DNA of 64,000 nt, taken from Desulfovibrio sp. (GTDB lineage Bacteria; Desulfobacterota; Desulfovibrionia; Desulfovibrionales; Desulfovibrionaceae). Position 1 is the first letter of the stretch, and every line of letters starts with the position of its first letter. The notes under the pieces are model-generated. The model did no database searches, was not told the origin of the DNA, and saw nothing but the letters and a program-made list of their open reading frames with translations. The stretch is from the NCBI GenBank assembly GCA_017528345.1, contig JAFXOX010000064.1:26737-90736 (forward strand). The letters are read 5' to 3'. The position numbers and the translations under genes were made by a program. Shown in pieces: positions 17,979 to 29,528 of the stretch.

Positions 17979-18730
17979 TGGCCGGCCCGCTCAGTGCTGA
18001 GCTCATAGCCAGGCGTAGGTCTGAATTTCCGCCCATGTCCTATGCTGACAAAAATGGTCTGCTCTGTTTCGGCGGTGATCTTAGTCCAGAACGGCTACTT
18101 GCCGCCTACAGCCTGGGACTTTTTCCCTGGTATGATGATGCCCACCCCATTCTCTGGTGGTCTCTCAATCCCCGTTGCGTGCTTCTGCCTGGCGCCTTTC
18201 ATTTGCCACAGCGAGCAAAGCGCTATTTACGGAAGGACCCCTTTGAACTGACCTGGGACAGGTCCTTTGCCCAGGTGATCCGCGCCTGCGCAGCACCGCG
18301 CGGGCGGGAGACCTCAACCTGGCTGATCGACGAGATGCAGGAAGCCTATCTTACTCTGCACCGCCTGGGCTTTGCCCATTCCTTGGAGGCTTGGCGCAAC
18401 GGAGAACTTCTGGGCGGGCTCTATGGTATTGGACTTGGACAGGCCTTTTTCGGGGAATCCATGTTTCATTTGGCTTCGGAAGCCTCGAGAGCAGCTTTGG
18501 ACGGCCTGGTTAAGCTGCTCAGGCTTCGCGGTGTCATCCTGCTTGACTGCCAGCAGGCATCGCCGCACATGTTGGCCATGGGGGCCACCTTGCTTCCCAG
18601 ACGCTCCTTTGAAGCGAGGCTGCGTAAGGCAGGACTTGGACCTGGCGATATCGACTGTGATTTCAGTCCCTGGATGGAAAACTACGAGTGGTCAGCGGCA
18701 AGCTCCGACTGGAGCTCAAAGTCAAAATAG
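17978..18730 (+). CDS. aat: Leucyl/phenylalanyl-tRNA-protein transferase Aat
   Basis: Aat adds Leu or Phe from charged tRNA to proteins with N-terminal Lys or Arg, making N-degrons for ClpS. The 250 residues have the family marks: GLLCFGGDLSPERLLAAYSLGLFPWY, PILWWSLNPRCVL, ETSTWLIDEMQEAY and GEPxxH-like GQAFFGESMFH. It is translationally coupled to clpA. Its 3' end overlaps the convergent gene on the minus strand by about 49 bases. Confidence 0.95.
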   Translation: MAGPLSAELIARRRSEFPPMSYADKNGLLCFGGDLSPERLLAAYSLGLFPWYDDAHPILWWSLNPRCVLLPGAFHLPQRAKRYLRKDPFELTWDRSFAQVIRACAAPRGRETSTWLIDEMQEAYLTLHRLGFAHSLEAWRNGELLGGLYGIGLGQAFFGESMFHLASEASRAALDGLVKLLRLRGVILLDCQQASPHMLAMGATLLPRRSFEARLRKAGLGPGDIDCDFSPWMENYEWSAASSDWSSKSK

Positions 18731-19281
18731 GCGCGCACGGCAAAGGGCAGAGGATATTGTTCGGCCTGGTCAAAGCAGATAAAGCCTGAATCCTTGCCTA
18801 CAGGCAGGCGTCCCAGAGGGCCTGTACCCAGGGGAACAGGAATGTCCACGGGCGCGACAATCACCTTTTCTACGAGATCTCCATAGCGCTTTTCCAAATA
18901 GGGGAGAAACTGTTCCACTTCCGCACCTGTAAAATTCTCCAGCAGAAAGCGTAAGGCGTTTTCTTCTGTTGCACCTTGCAGAACCTCCGGCGGTACATCG
19001 GGGTCCGGGCCGCCCACAAGCTGCAAACCCTGCAAGGCGGCTAGTTCTTCGTCACTTGCTCCGTGACGGAACAGCGTGATTTCAAGATGCTGGCAGCCCT
19101 TGAAATTTTTGAGTACTGCATCAATGCCGTAGATCCTTGGAAATGTCGTTTCCCCGTCGGCTTTGGTAAAAGCTATCTCCATGCCCATCTCCCTTAGTTT
19201 TGCATTGTCCAGACTATAGACAAGGTGACTTCTTCCTGCAAGCCCCTGCAGGGCGTTCCTCGCAATCTGCGGAAATTCCAT
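18682..19281 (-). CDS. Conserved-looking hypothetical protein, divergent from uvrB
   Basis: A 199-residue soluble protein I do not recognise, with an acidic alpha/beta look ([21 protein letters not shown]) and no membrane segment. The start is uncertain. The ATG at 19281 shares bases with the uvrB start (CATG). An ATG at 19182 has a stronger ribosome site (AAGGGAG, six bases away) and would give 166 residues and free the uvrB upstream region. The 3' end overlaps aat. Confidence 0.65.
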   Translation of the reverse strand: MEFPQIARNALQGLAGRSHLVYSLDNAKLREMGMEIAFTKADGETTFPRIYGIDAVLKNFKGCQHLEITLFRHGASDEELAALQGLQLVGGPDPDVPPEVLQGATEENALRFLLENFTGAEVEQFLPYLEKRYGDLVEKVIVAPVDIPVPLGTGPLGRLPVGKDSGFICFDQAEQYPLPFAVRAYFDFELQSELAADHS

Positions 19282-21289
19282 GACCCAAGAGATGCCTTTT
19301 AATCTTGTTAGCTCTCATCAGCCCACAGGCGATCAGCCCGAGGCCATTGCTGACATTGTGCAAAATCTCACAGGTGGCGTACCTGCACAAGTTCTTCTGG
19401 GAGTCACAGGCTCAGGTAAGACGTTTACCATGGCCAATGTGATTTGCGCCATGAATCGACCAACACTGGTCCTAGCTCCCAATAAGACCCTTGCAGCTCA
19501 GCTCTACAGCGAATTTCGAGAGCTTTTTCCCCACAATGCCGTGGAGTATTTTGTCAGTTACTACGATTACTATCAGCCAGAAGCCTACGTACCTGCCTCT
19601 GACACCTATATCGAAAAAGATTCCTCGATCAACGACAATATTGATAAACTGCGCCATGCAGCAACCCACGCGCTGCTTACACGCCGCGACGTGATCATTG
19701 TGGCGTCAGTCTCCTGTATTTACGGCCTTGGCTCGCCAGAGTTCTATGCAAAAATGGTCGTGCCGGTGGAAGCTGGTCAGATTGTACCCATGGATTCCCT
19801 GATGCGGCGGCTCGTCGAAATTCACTATGAGCGCAATGATTATGACTTTCACCGTGGTACTTTTCGACTGCGTGGTGATGCCCTTGAGATTATTCCTGCC
19901 TATGAACACGAGCAGGCCCTGCGCTTGGAATTTTTCGGTGACGAGCTGGAAAGCCTGAAAGAGATTGATCCTTTGACAGGCAAGGTCCTGGCTGAGATTT
20001 CCAAAACCGTGATTTATCCGGCCAGCCACTTTGTCAGTGCCAGTGATAATCTGCACCGTGCTTGCCAGGATATCCGCGAAGAGCTGGCAGAGCAGTTGCG
20101 CTTTTTTGAAGGGGAAAACAAACTCGTAGAGGCCCAGCGCCTTGAGCAGCGCACGCAGCTTGATCTGGAAATGATCGAGGAACTTGGCTATTGTAATGGC
20201 ATAGAAAATTATACTCGCCATCTCGACGGTCGCAGGGCAGGAGAGCCACCGGCCTGTTTGCTCAACTATTTTCCTGATGACTTTCTGCTCTTTATTGATG
20301 AAAGCCATATCACCGTGCCTCAGCTTGGGGGTATGTTTCGCGGAGACCGTTCGCGCAAGGAAACCCTTGTGCGCTATGGTTTTCGTCTGCCTTCTGCCCT
20401 TGATAATCGCCCCCTGCGCTTTGAGGAATTTCGCAAACTCATTCATCAGGTGGTCTACGTTTCAGCCACACCAGGGCCCTATGAGCTTGAACAGTCGGAA
20501 GGCAGTGTCATAGAACAGATTATCCGACCCACCGGTCTGCTTGACCCAGAAGTTGAGGTCAGACCTGTCCAGGGGCAGATGGATGACTTGCTTTCTGAGT
20601 GCAAGGCTGTGATTGCCGCCGGCGAGCGGGTGCTTGTGACAACGTTGACCAAGCGCATGGCCGAAGATCTGACTGAATACTGTTTAGCGATGGGAGTGCA
20701 GGCGCGCTATCTGCATTCGGATATTGAGACTCTTGAGCGTCTTGCCATTATTCGTTCTCTGCGTCTTGGAGAGTTTGACGTGCTTGTGGGGATCAACCTC
20801 CTGCGCGAGGGCCTGGATATTCCGGAAGTTCGTCTGGTCTGCATTCTCGATGCCGACAAGGAAGGCTTTTTGCGTTCCCAGGGTGCGCTGATTCAGACGT
20901 TCGGACGGGCAGCGCGTAACGCCCACGGCCGTGTCCTGCTCTATGCCGACACTATCACCGCTTCCATGCATAAGGCTATGGAGGAAACAGCCAGGCGTCG
21001 GCAAAAACAGCTTGCGTATAACGAGGCTCATCATATTGTGCCCAAGAGCACAACCAAAAGTTTAGCGTCACCGTTGGATTCTCTTTACGGTGAAGCCAAG
21101 ACCAGAGGTCGGGGTAAGAAGGCCGCAGCGCTTGATGACGTTCCTGAGACAGTTGCCGATTGCACGAGACAGATTGCCGAACTTGAGCGCAGGATGCGTG
21201 CTTTAGCCAAAGACCTGGAATTTGAGGCCGCAGCTGAGGTCCGTGACCGTATTGCCTGGCTGAGAGAGCATCTGCTGCATCTGAGCTAA
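19280..21289 (+). CDS. uvrB: UvrB, nucleotide excision repair helicase-like subunit
   Basis: UvrB verifies DNA damage with UvrA and recruits UvrC. The 669 residues are standard. Walker A is [13 protein letters not shown], the damage-probing beta-hairpin is [12 protein letters not shown], and helicase motifs run through to [17 protein letters not shown]. The C-terminal UVR motif that binds UvrC is [20 protein letters not shown]. The start at 19280 has only a weak site, and 19292 is an alternative. ligA follows 21 bases later, giving a repair pair. Confidence 0.97.
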   Translation: MTQEMPFNLVSSHQPTGDQPEAIADIVQNLTGGVPAQVLLGVTGSGKTFTMANVICAMNRPTLVLAPNKTLAAQLYSEFRELFPHNAVEYFVSYYDYYQPEAYVPASDTYIEKDSSINDNIDKLRHAATHALLTRRDVIIVASVSCIYGLGSPEFYAKMVVPVEAGQIVPMDSLMRRLVEIHYERNDYDFHRGTFRLRGDALEIIPAYEHEQALRLEFFGDELESLKEIDPLTGKVLAEISKTVIYPASHFVSASDNLHRACQDIREELAEQLRFFEGENKLVEAQRLEQRTQLDLEMIEELGYCNGIENYTRHLDGRRAGEPPACLLNYFPDDFLLFIDESHITVPQLGGMFRGDRSRKETLVRYGFRLPSALDNRPLRFEEFRKLIHQVVYVSATPGPYELEQSEGSVIEQIIRPTGLLDPEVEVRPVQGQMDDLLSECKAVIAAGERVLVTTLTKRMAEDLTEYCLAMGVQARYLHSDIETLERLAIIRSLRLGEFDVLVGINLLREGLDIPEVRLVCILDADKEGFLRSQGALIQTFGRAARNAHGRVLLYADTITASMHKAMEETARRRQKQLAYNEAHHIVPKSTTKSLASPLDSLYGEAKTRGRGKKAAALDDVPETVADCTRQIAELERRMRALAKDLEFEAAAEVRDRIAWLREHLLHLS

Positions 21290-23383
<2,094 letters not shown>

Positions 23384-23665
23384 AGCCTAGTTTCTGCTAT
23401 GGGGATATAAGCCCGATTTTCTTTGCGGGTTCGATGTGTACAAAGAAGAGAAGCTAGCTTGTATTGTATAAGGGATTTCGGTTGCTTGCATCAGTCTCTA
23501 GTCTTGAAGCGGTGAGACATCATCCGCTGGGGAGAGGATAGAAGACCAGTTTCTGCTATGGCAGGAGGGGCATTCCTCAATGAAGCAGAATCCCCGATGC
23601 TTTTGCATCGTGGGAGTGTCAATGGCGTGTTCTTGCGTCATTCACTTGAGTGCGGGAGTCTTTGT
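23384..23665 (+). other. Intergenic region between ligA and dapB with a 14-base direct repeat
   Basis: No convincing gene is seen. AGTTTCTGCTATGG occurs exactly at 23389-23402 and 23548-23561. A hairpin CCGATGC-TTTT-GCATCGTGG lies near 23593-23612. An in-frame upstream ATG at 23558 would extend dapB by 36 unlike residues and is rejected as its start. Confidence 0.5.
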
Positions 23666-24460
23666 ATGAGTATTTCAGTGGTGGTTGTGGGAGCCAATGG
23701 CCGCATGGGCCGAACCATTTGTGATGTGGCGCAGAATTCCTCAGAGTATGTGCTTGTAGGTGGCGTTGACAGTCCGGCCCATGTGGCGGAACTGTCGTTG
23801 CGTATGGTGGGGAAATGTCCTGTGTCGGACAATTTGCCGGATCTGCTGACGCGTGTGCCTGAAAAGAGTGTGATTATCGATTTTACAGCTCCTGAGGTCA
23901 GCTTAGCTTCGGCACGGATAGCGGTTGAGCGCGGTATGGCCTTGGTCATTGGTACAACGGGTCTGAGCAGCCAGCAGCTTGAGATCTTGCAGAACCTGGC
24001 GACCAAGACGCCCATTTTATGGTCGAGCAATATGAGTATCGGCATCAATGTTATGCGCAAAGTTCTGCCGGAATTGGTCAAGGCGCTTGGACCTGACTAC
24101 GACATGGAAATCATGGAGATTCATCACAAGCATAAGAAAGACTCTCCCAGCGGCACAGCCCTGACTCTGGCAGAAAGTCTGGCTAAGGCCAAAAACTGGG
24201 ATCTTCAGAATGTCCGTTGCTCAAGTCGCGACGGGCTGATCGGCGAGAGACCACAGCAGCAGATCGGTGTGCAGGCCTTGCGTGGCGGAGATGTGGTTGG
24301 TGTGCATACCGTTTATTTCATGGGTCCGGGTGAGCGTATCGAAGTGACCCATCATGCGCATTCGCGTGAAAATTTTGCCAGAGGTGCCTTACGTGCGGCA
24401 GCTTGGCTTGTTGATCAGAAGCCTGGCAAACTCTATGGCGTGCAGGATATGCTTGGCTAA
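23666..24460 (+). CDS. dapB: 4-hydroxy-tetrahydrodipicolinate reductase DapB
   Basis: DapB reduces hydroxy-tetrahydrodipicolinate with NAD(P)H in lysine and diaminopimelate synthesis. From the ATG at 23666 (GGGAG seven bases before) the product has 264 residues, the usual length. The nucleotide-binding GANGRMGR is at the very start. Further marks are GTTGLS, SSNMSIGINVM and the catalytic stretch HHKHKKDSPSGTA, with RGGDVVGVHTVYF in the tetramer region. It stands alone between ligA and the convergent rluD-coaE gene. Confidence 0.96.
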   Translation: MSISVVVVGANGRMGRTICDVAQNSSEYVLVGGVDSPAHVAELSLRMVGKCPVSDNLPDLLTRVPEKSVIIDFTAPEVSLASARIAVERGMALVIGTTGLSSQQLEILQNLATKTPILWSSNMSIGINVMRKVLPELVKALGPDYDMEIMEIHHKHKKDSPSGTALTLAESLAKAKNWDLQNVRCSSRDGLIGERPQQQIGVQALRGGDVVGVHTVYFMGPGERIEVTHHAHSRENFARGALRAAAWLVDQKPGKLYGVQDMLG

Positions 24461-24479
24461 TATCTTTTTTTGCAGGGTG

Positions 24480-26084
24480 TTAAGCGGCCGGTGTTCTTGC
24501 ATCGGCCGCTTCGTGTTCTGAGAGACCGAGAAGTTTTGTGAGGGTTTGTCGGGTGATCGCGAGGTCGTTTTGCCGCAGGCTGTTGAGTTTTGCGAGAAGA
24601 TTTTCAGCCTGTGCTTTGAGGGCTAACGTATCTGCGCTATTGTCGACGGTTAGGTCACAGGCTTTCGCTTTTTTGGCCTCAGGCCATTGCCAGCTTTCTA
24701 TAGTGCTTGCCTTGTCCAGACTCCAGCCGCGGTTTTTGGCCAGGCGGGCAAAGCGTTCCCTTTGAGGGCAGGTGACACAGATACTGAGCAGATCAGGCCT
24801 GTTTTGCCAGCCGCATTCAAAGAAAAGTGGTATTTCGGCAAAGGCAACCTCGTGTGAAGCCTGTTTTGCAAAAAAAGCGTCAAGAGCTGCCTTGACTGTT
24901 GCGTGCAACATCTCTTCAAGATCCCGTTTGACAAGGGGGTTCGCCTTAAAGAGGGCAAAAAGAGCATCGCGTTCTATGTGCCCGTCTACGCTAACGACAT
25001 CTCTCCCGCCATGATTGCTTAGCCAGCTTGCTACCTGACCGCGCGGAGTGTAGAGCTTTTGAATTTCCTGATCAGCACTGAAGACGGCAAATCCCCTTTC
25101 TTGAAAGAACTTAGTCAGGCTCGATTTGCCGCTGCCAGGATTGCCTGTGATTACGACCTTTTGCAGAAGATGCGCGCAGTTCAGGGCTGTGGCATAAAAA
25201 TCAGCGGGTGGGGCCTTTTGAAAGTGAAGTTCTTCCCCGCTCCAGGGATGGCAGAAGGAAAGCCTGTAGGCATGGAGCATTTGTCGAGGAGCTTTGGCGG
25301 CAATGGGTTTTGGCGCATAGACTTTGTCGCCAAGAAGAGGGTAGCCGAGATTAGCCATGTGAACACGGATCTGATGCGTGCGGCCTGTGTGGATGCGAAC
25401 ACAGATCAGAGATGTCTGTTTGTCAGGTGCCAGCCAGAGACGTCGCCACTGGCTGTGGGCTGTTTTGCCCCCCTTATTTTCGGGTAGGATAGCCATCTTG
25501 ATGCGGCTTTGCGGGTCTCGGCCAATGGGGAGCTGGCATTCACCTTCTTCAGGACAGGCGCCGCTGACCAAGGCAAGATAGTCTTTGGCAATATTGTGCT
25601 GGGAAAAAAGCTGACTAAGGGCAAGGCGAGTTTCCTCATCAAGGGCTACAAGCAAGAGCCCACTTGTATCCTTGTCGAGCCTGTGCACAATGCCAGGTCT
25701 GAGTCCCTGCATTGAGGCGAGTGTTGAAAAGTGCGGGAGAAGGCGTTGAATGAGGGTGTCCTTGGGACATGAAGGACAGGGATGAACAGTCAACCCCGCT
25801 GGTTTATTAACAACGCAGAGTCTTTGATCCTCAAAACATATCTCTACGGGTCCTTCTTCGGCCACAAGCTGACTCTGACCGTCAGGAAGCCTCAGGCAGA
25901 TCTCTTGGCCTGTCTTGAGACGGAGGTCTGGCTGCTTTTGGCAGAGGTCTCCGACCTGACACAAGCCTTGGCGAATGGCCCCTGCGATCTGACTTCGGCT
26001 GTGTTGCGGGTTTTTTTCAGCCAAGAAGCGGTCAAGTCTTTTTCCTGTGTCGTGCCCTTCAACCGTGTAGAAATGCTCAGTCAT
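24480..26084 (-). CDS. Fusion: RluD-type pseudouridine synthase + dephospho-CoA kinase
   Basis: One 534-residue frame joins two enzymes. Residues 1-300 are an RluA/RluD pseudouridine synthase with an S4 RNA-binding domain (GKRLDRFLAEK) and the catalytic HRLDKDTSG (Asp137). Residues about 308-500 are CoaE, which phosphorylates dephospho-CoA in the last step of CoA synthesis, with the P-loop VVITGNPGSGKSSL and EIPLFFECGW. There is no stop or shift between them. About 30 extra residues follow. The two activities are unrelated biochemically, so the fusion may only reflect gene joining. It lies five bases after the NlpC/P60 gene. Confidence 0.9.
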   Translation of the reverse strand: MTEHFYTVEGHDTGKRLDRFLAEKNPQHSRSQIAGAIRQGLCQVGDLCQKQPDLRLKTGQEICLRLPDGQSQLVAEEGPVEICFEDQRLCVVNKPAGLTVHPCPSCPKDTLIQRLLPHFSTLASMQGLRPGIVHRLDKDTSGLLLVALDEETRLALSQLFSQHNIAKDYLALVSGACPEEGECQLPIGRDPQSRIKMAILPENKGGKTAHSQWRRLWLAPDKQTSLICVRIHTGRTHQIRVHMANLGYPLLGDKVYAPKPIAAKAPRQMLHAYRLSFCHPWSGEELHFQKAPPADFYATALNCAHLLQKVVITGNPGSGKSSLTKFFQERGFAVFSADQEIQKLYTPRGQVASWLSNHGGRDVVSVDGHIERDALFALFKANPLVKRDLEEMLHATVKAALDAFFAKQASHEVAFAEIPLFFECGWQNRPDLLSICVTCPQRERFARLAKNRGWSLDKASTIESWQWPEAKKAKACDLTVDNSADTLALKAQAENLLAKLNSLRQNDLAITRQTLTKLLGLSEHEAADARTPAA

Positions 26085-26089
26085 TGGTA

Positions 26090-27421
26090 TCAGCGTACAC
26101 CTGGCGTTGAGAGGCTGCGTATCCGATCGACAAAGGAGACCGGCCGATAGAGATTGGGTAGCTCGGCGCCGGGAGCAATAGAGGTAACCAGGGTTTTGCC
26201 GATAATATGTCGGGCATTGTTGTTAGCACCTTCAACGGTGCGGACGCCCCAGACATTGTGTAAAATGGCTACTTGCCCTTCGTAGACGCCGATATACATG
26301 GTAATGTGACCAGGAAGCCCAATGAGGCTGAGAAAAGGCGTTCCTGTCTGCTGGATAATCTTTTCCTTTTCTTCTTTGCTCATACCCTCAAGATTTTGGA
26401 CGACCCCTGTTCGGCCTTGTGCACGACTATTGCGGGGAAGCCAGATGCCGAAGGGAGCCAGAAGATCGCGAGTGGTAGCCGAGCAGTCCCTCAGGCCGTA
26501 CATGCCTCCCCAACCGTAATGTTGTCCAAACATTTCTTTTCCCACACTGGCCACATTGCCTGGTGTAAGGGGCAGAGGCTTGGGTTGAGCCTGCTGGCGG
26601 GAAAGCTTGGTTGTGCGCATGCCGGCCCAGCCATTAGCCTCACGTACGGGATAATAGACCGTTAGTGAACTTCCGCTTTTTCCGGCAATGGGCAGAAGGG
26701 CTCCAATATTGGCAAAAAGATTGGTTGTTAGAGGTGTTTTGTCTTTGATAATGGCCGCTAGATCGTGGCTTTTCCAGGTGCTGGTAAAGGTTTCATCGAC
26801 TGGCGCTAAATCATTGGCATCAACCCAGCCGGCTGCCAGTGGTGTTTCTACAAAATACCAACGACTGTCAGCCGAACTGTGGGTAATGAAGACCGGCATG
26901 CCCACAGTCAACAGTGAGTACTGAAAATCATCAAAAGGATAGCTTTCAGCCTTGGTGATGGCTTTGTCGTAACGGGGCTCATGTGTTGGAATCTGACGCA
27001 GATCCGTATCACGTAAGGTGATGGCCGGCTGGGCCAAGGATGGGTAGCTGCCGACATTGGCATTGGCCACGATGACATTCCATTCATCCTGGGGCCAGCG
27101 TAGACCGCCCAATTTGTACCCGCGTGCTTTGCGAATACAAACCTCTGATTTTTTGGTATTGGCACGGCTCATGGACCAGGGACCAAAAAAGATGCTGTTG
27201 TGGCGTCTGTCTTGATCAAGCTGCTGCTCTCTATCGATAAGCAGCCTCTTGGCTCCGGCTTTTTTGGCGTAATAGCTAAGATCTTGGGGAAAATGTTTTT
27301 CGTCGGCAATGCGATTGTCGTAGGCTTGGGAGGGCTGAGATGCTGTGTGGTTTTTGCCGCCACAGCCTGTAAGCGCGAAAAGAAGCAGAAAACAGCAGAA
27401 AAGAGCAGATGGTCTATGCAT
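26090..27421 (-). CDS. NlpC/P60 endopeptidase lipoprotein with SH3 domains
   Basis: A 443-residue lipoprotein that probably cuts the gamma-D-Glu to diaminopimelate bond in peptidoglycan. The lipobox is LTGC after a short hydrophobic signal. SH3-like repeats span about 110-290 (FFGPWSMSRANTK, PVFITHSSADSRWYFVETPLAAGW). The catalytic domain has YGWGGMYGLRDCSATTRDLL with the active Cys and PGHITMYIGVYEG with the His. I start at 27421; an ATG at 27490 would place extra residues before the signal peptide. The architecture resembles the Desulfovibrio enzyme of known structure as I recall it. Confidence 0.85.
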   Translation of the reverse strand: MHRPSALFCCFLLLFALTGCGGKNHTASQPSQAYDNRIADEKHFPQDLSYYAKKAGAKRLLIDREQQLDQDRRHNSIFFGPWSMSRANTKKSEVCIRKARGYKLGGLRWPQDEWNVIVANANVGSYPSLAQPAITLRDTDLRQIPTHEPRYDKAITKAESYPFDDFQYSLLTVGMPVFITHSSADSRWYFVETPLAAGWVDANDLAPVDETFTSTWKSHDLAAIIKDKTPLTTNLFANIGALLPIAGKSGSSLTVYYPVREANGWAGMRTTKLSRQQAQPKPLPLTPGNVASVGKEMFGQHYGWGGMYGLRDCSATTRDLLAPFGIWLPRNSRAQGRTGVVQNLEGMSKEEKEKIIQQTGTPFLSLIGLPGHITMYIGVYEGQVAILHNVWGVRTVEGANNNARHIIGKTLVTSIAPGAELPNLYRPVSFVDRIRSLSTPGVR

Positions 27422-27957
27422 AAAAGTTTTCCTCGCGGATTGGTAGCTTTTCCAAGTAAAGATGCAAAGAATAGGTGCGCACAACGGCAAAAAGGGCTTT
27501 TATCGAGAAGATAATTGAGCACGCAAAGCCCAGCTCGGGTATAAAAAAGTCATTGCCGTGCCGGTCGCTTTGAGACAGAAAAGATGGGATTCTTTCAGCA
27601 TACAAGCTGAAAAACATCTCAAATTTCTTGCAAGCATATCCGAAGTCGGATCTCAAGGGCAAGTCAATTTCGTTTGGCTCAGCGTTCCTCTCGGTCTGAA
27701 GCTGATCCTAACATATTCTACCCTTTTTCTCTGCGACCCTTTTTACCGTTCTCAGTGCAATTTTACAAGTTTGCAACTGCGTCGCGTGGTAAGCGGCCTT
27801 CGATCAGAAGACGTCAATTATGCTCAGCGCGCTTTTGACGTGTACTTTGCCTGATATGGAAGGGATATGGAAAATTTGCTTGACACGAGTAGGATCCTAG
27901 ACTATCAAGACAAAAAACTTTCTTAGCTCTCCAGATTGTGCGCTGAGACAAACATTT
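27422..27957. other. Intergenic region upstream of tRNA-Glu
   Basis: No gene is convincing in these 536 bases. Two small perfect hairpins are present, TTTCAGC-ATACAA-GCTGAAA near 27594-27613 and ATCCGA-AG-TCGGAT near 27640-27653. The right part carries the tRNA promoter. Confidence 0.5.
27880..27908 (+). promoter_or_regulatory. Sigma-70 promoter of tRNA-Glu
   Basis: TTGACA (27880-27885) and TATCAA (27903-27908) are 17 bases apart. The -10 ends 49 bases before the mature tRNA. Confidence 0.6.
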
Positions 27958-28033
27958 GTCACCATCGTCTATCCGGTTAGGACAGCGGCCTCTCAAGCCG
28001 CCAAGACGAGTTCAAATCTCGTTGGTGACGCCA
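27958..28033 (+). tRNA. tRNA-Glu(CUC)
   Basis: The acceptor GTCACCA pairs perfectly with TGGTGAC, followed by G and an encoded CCA. The anticodon stem GCGGC/GCCGC carries loop CTCTCAA with anticodon CTC. The T arm is CGAGTTCAAATCTCG. Length is 76 bases. Confidence 0.95.
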
Positions 28034-28040
28034 AAAAAGA

Positions 28041-28076
28041 AAGGGTTTACGGTTTTTTTTCCGTAAACCCTTTTTT
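28041..28076 (+). terminator. Terminator of tRNA-Glu
   Basis: AAGGGTTTACGG (28041-28052) and CCGTAAACCCTT (28061-28072) form a 12-bp stem around an eight-T loop, and a T run follows. Confidence 0.9.
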
Positions 28077-28159
28077 CTTTTCCACCCGTTCTTGGTTCCT
28101 CAAAAGGTGGCAAAAATGGTCTCAAAGGCAGAAGAAGAAAAAAAACAAAGAAGGAAGCT

Positions 28160-28345
28160 GTGCTAAGGGCTCAGCAACAGGAGAACGTACTCCCGCCTAG
28201 AGCTGCGGGAACTTTTTGCGTAAGCTCAAACAGCACCAATGCGGCGACTTATCCTCTCTCCACAGGAGAAGATTCCCGTGTGCCCTACGGTATTATGTCT
28301 GGCTTCACCTTCATCCCCCGCCTAAGAGGCGGAGGATTTCTGGCG
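28160..28345 (+). mobile_element. Possible IS200/IS605-type right-end remnant
   Basis: The stretch ends in TTCA followed by a stem TCCCCCGCCT-AAG-AGGCGGAGGA (28314-28336, one mismatch) and TTTCTGGC, a layout I associate with right ends and guide-RNA scaffolds of TnpB elements. No TnpB protein match could be read upstream, so the call is tentative. Confidence 0.35.
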
Positions 28346-28352
28346 GATTAGG

Positions 28353-29384
28353 TTAAAGACAGTTGCAAAGAGTTCGCTGACGAAGACTCTTGAGGTGAAT
28401 GCCACCGCTTTTGAGCTCATGGCCTAATTCGCCAAGACGCCTGGAAATCGTTGAAAGAATAGGCGCATTGGTGCCAAGAGAGGTTTTGGGATCCGTAACG
28501 GATACGCCGTTTTGCAGATCGTAGATTTCGATCTCTTTGCCTTTGAACTGACCTTGAACCATGTCGCGAATGATACTGTAGACAGCGCCATCAATGTTTT
28601 TCACAATGGAAAGCAGCACATGTTGCGGGTATTCACTGCGCTGATCGCTATCTAGTCCTATCACATAAATGCCTGCTTTTTTGGCTTGCTCAAGGGCACC
28701 CACATTGCTTGCACCGGCTGCGAGCACCAGAACGTAGACGCCTTCTGTGATCAGCCGTTTGGCCTCTTTGGCTGCCGCTTCAGGATTGGCAAAAGAACCG
28801 GCAATCCCTTGGATGACGCGCATGTCAGGTACAGCGAGTTTGGCCCCTTCGCGGAAGCCATTGAACATGGAACGCATGGCTGCAATGTCTTCCCCCGAGA
28901 TCCAGCCAATGGCCTTGCCGCGACCTGTGTCCTGTGCGCGGTTGTCAGCAAACAGGGCAGCCGCAGCTCCGGCCAGGAAGGCCGCCTGTTCATCCGCGTA
29001 GGTGATGCAGGTGATGTTTGTACCTCTGATGCCCGCGTCAATGCAGCCAAAATGAACGTGCTGGAAACGTCTGGCATTGTCGCGTAAAATTTCATGAAAA
29101 CGGTCACTGGCGACCAGTATGAGGTCATTTTGCTCGGCACATTGACGAAAGACAGCTTCCTGTTTGTCCTCATCAGATTCAATGACCACTTTGGTATCAA
29201 TGCCAAAGTCCTTTTTCGAGCGCTCAAGGCCAGCCTTAAGTTGATTGGTCCAAGTGCTTTGGCCGTTGTGCTCGAGGAGGAGAGCGACACGTAGCGGAGC
29301 TGAAGGATTGGCCTGGACAGACGTTGAGATGGCAAGAAAAGTCAGGCCGATGAGTAGTAGTAAAAGAGCACGTATAGGACCCAT
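28353..29384 (-). CDS. BMP-family periplasmic substrate-binding protein
   Basis: A 343-residue exported protein of the BMP/Med family, which binds nucleosides or related ligands for an ABC importer. A signal peptide is clear (LLLLLIGLTFLAISTSVQA). Family-like stretches are RVALLLEHNGQSTWTNQLKAGL, YADEQAAFLAGAAAAL, GWISGEDIAAMRSMFNGFREGAK and YVIGLDSDQRSEYPQHVLLS. No ATP-binding or permease gene is beside it, so it is an orphan that may serve a distant transporter or act as a sensor. It is divergent from the 993-residue membrane protein. Confidence 0.82.
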   Translation of the reverse strand: MGPIRALLLLLIGLTFLAISTSVQANPSAPLRVALLLEHNGQSTWTNQLKAGLERSKKDFGIDTKVVIESDEDKQEAVFRQCAEQNDLILVASDRFHEILRDNARRFQHVHFGCIDAGIRGTNITCITYADEQAAFLAGAAAALFADNRAQDTGRGKAIGWISGEDIAAMRSMFNGFREGAKLAVPDMRVIQGIAGSFANPEAAAKEAKRLITEGVYVLVLAAGASNVGALEQAKKAGIYVIGLDSDQRSEYPQHVLLSIVKNIDGAVYSIIRDMVQGQFKGKEIEIYDLQNGVSVTDPKTSLGTNAPILSTISRRLGELGHELKSGGIHLKSLRQRTLCNCL

Positions 29385-29528
29385 GATTTTCCTCTCAGAA
29401 GTTTACTTTGGCAGTCTTGCAAAAAAAGTATATGTTGGGAATACCTTGGATGCAAGATATGCTTTGGGAAGTACCTTTTTTCCGCTTTTTTCCTCTCCAA
29501 GATTTCAGGAAAGAGAGATAGTTTTATC

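Larger units (their letters stand above)
28034..28352. other. Intergenic region holding the tRNA terminator and an IS-like end
   Basis: Apart from the terminator (28041-28076) and the IS605-like end (28160-28345) nothing is seen. A short open frame at 28160-28351 has no ribosome site or recognisable product. Confidence 0.4.

Noticed and set aside
29400..29440. A sigma-54 promoter between the BMP gene and the 993-residue gene (TTGGCAGTCTTGC)
   Set aside because: GG and GC are only seven bases apart, not ten.
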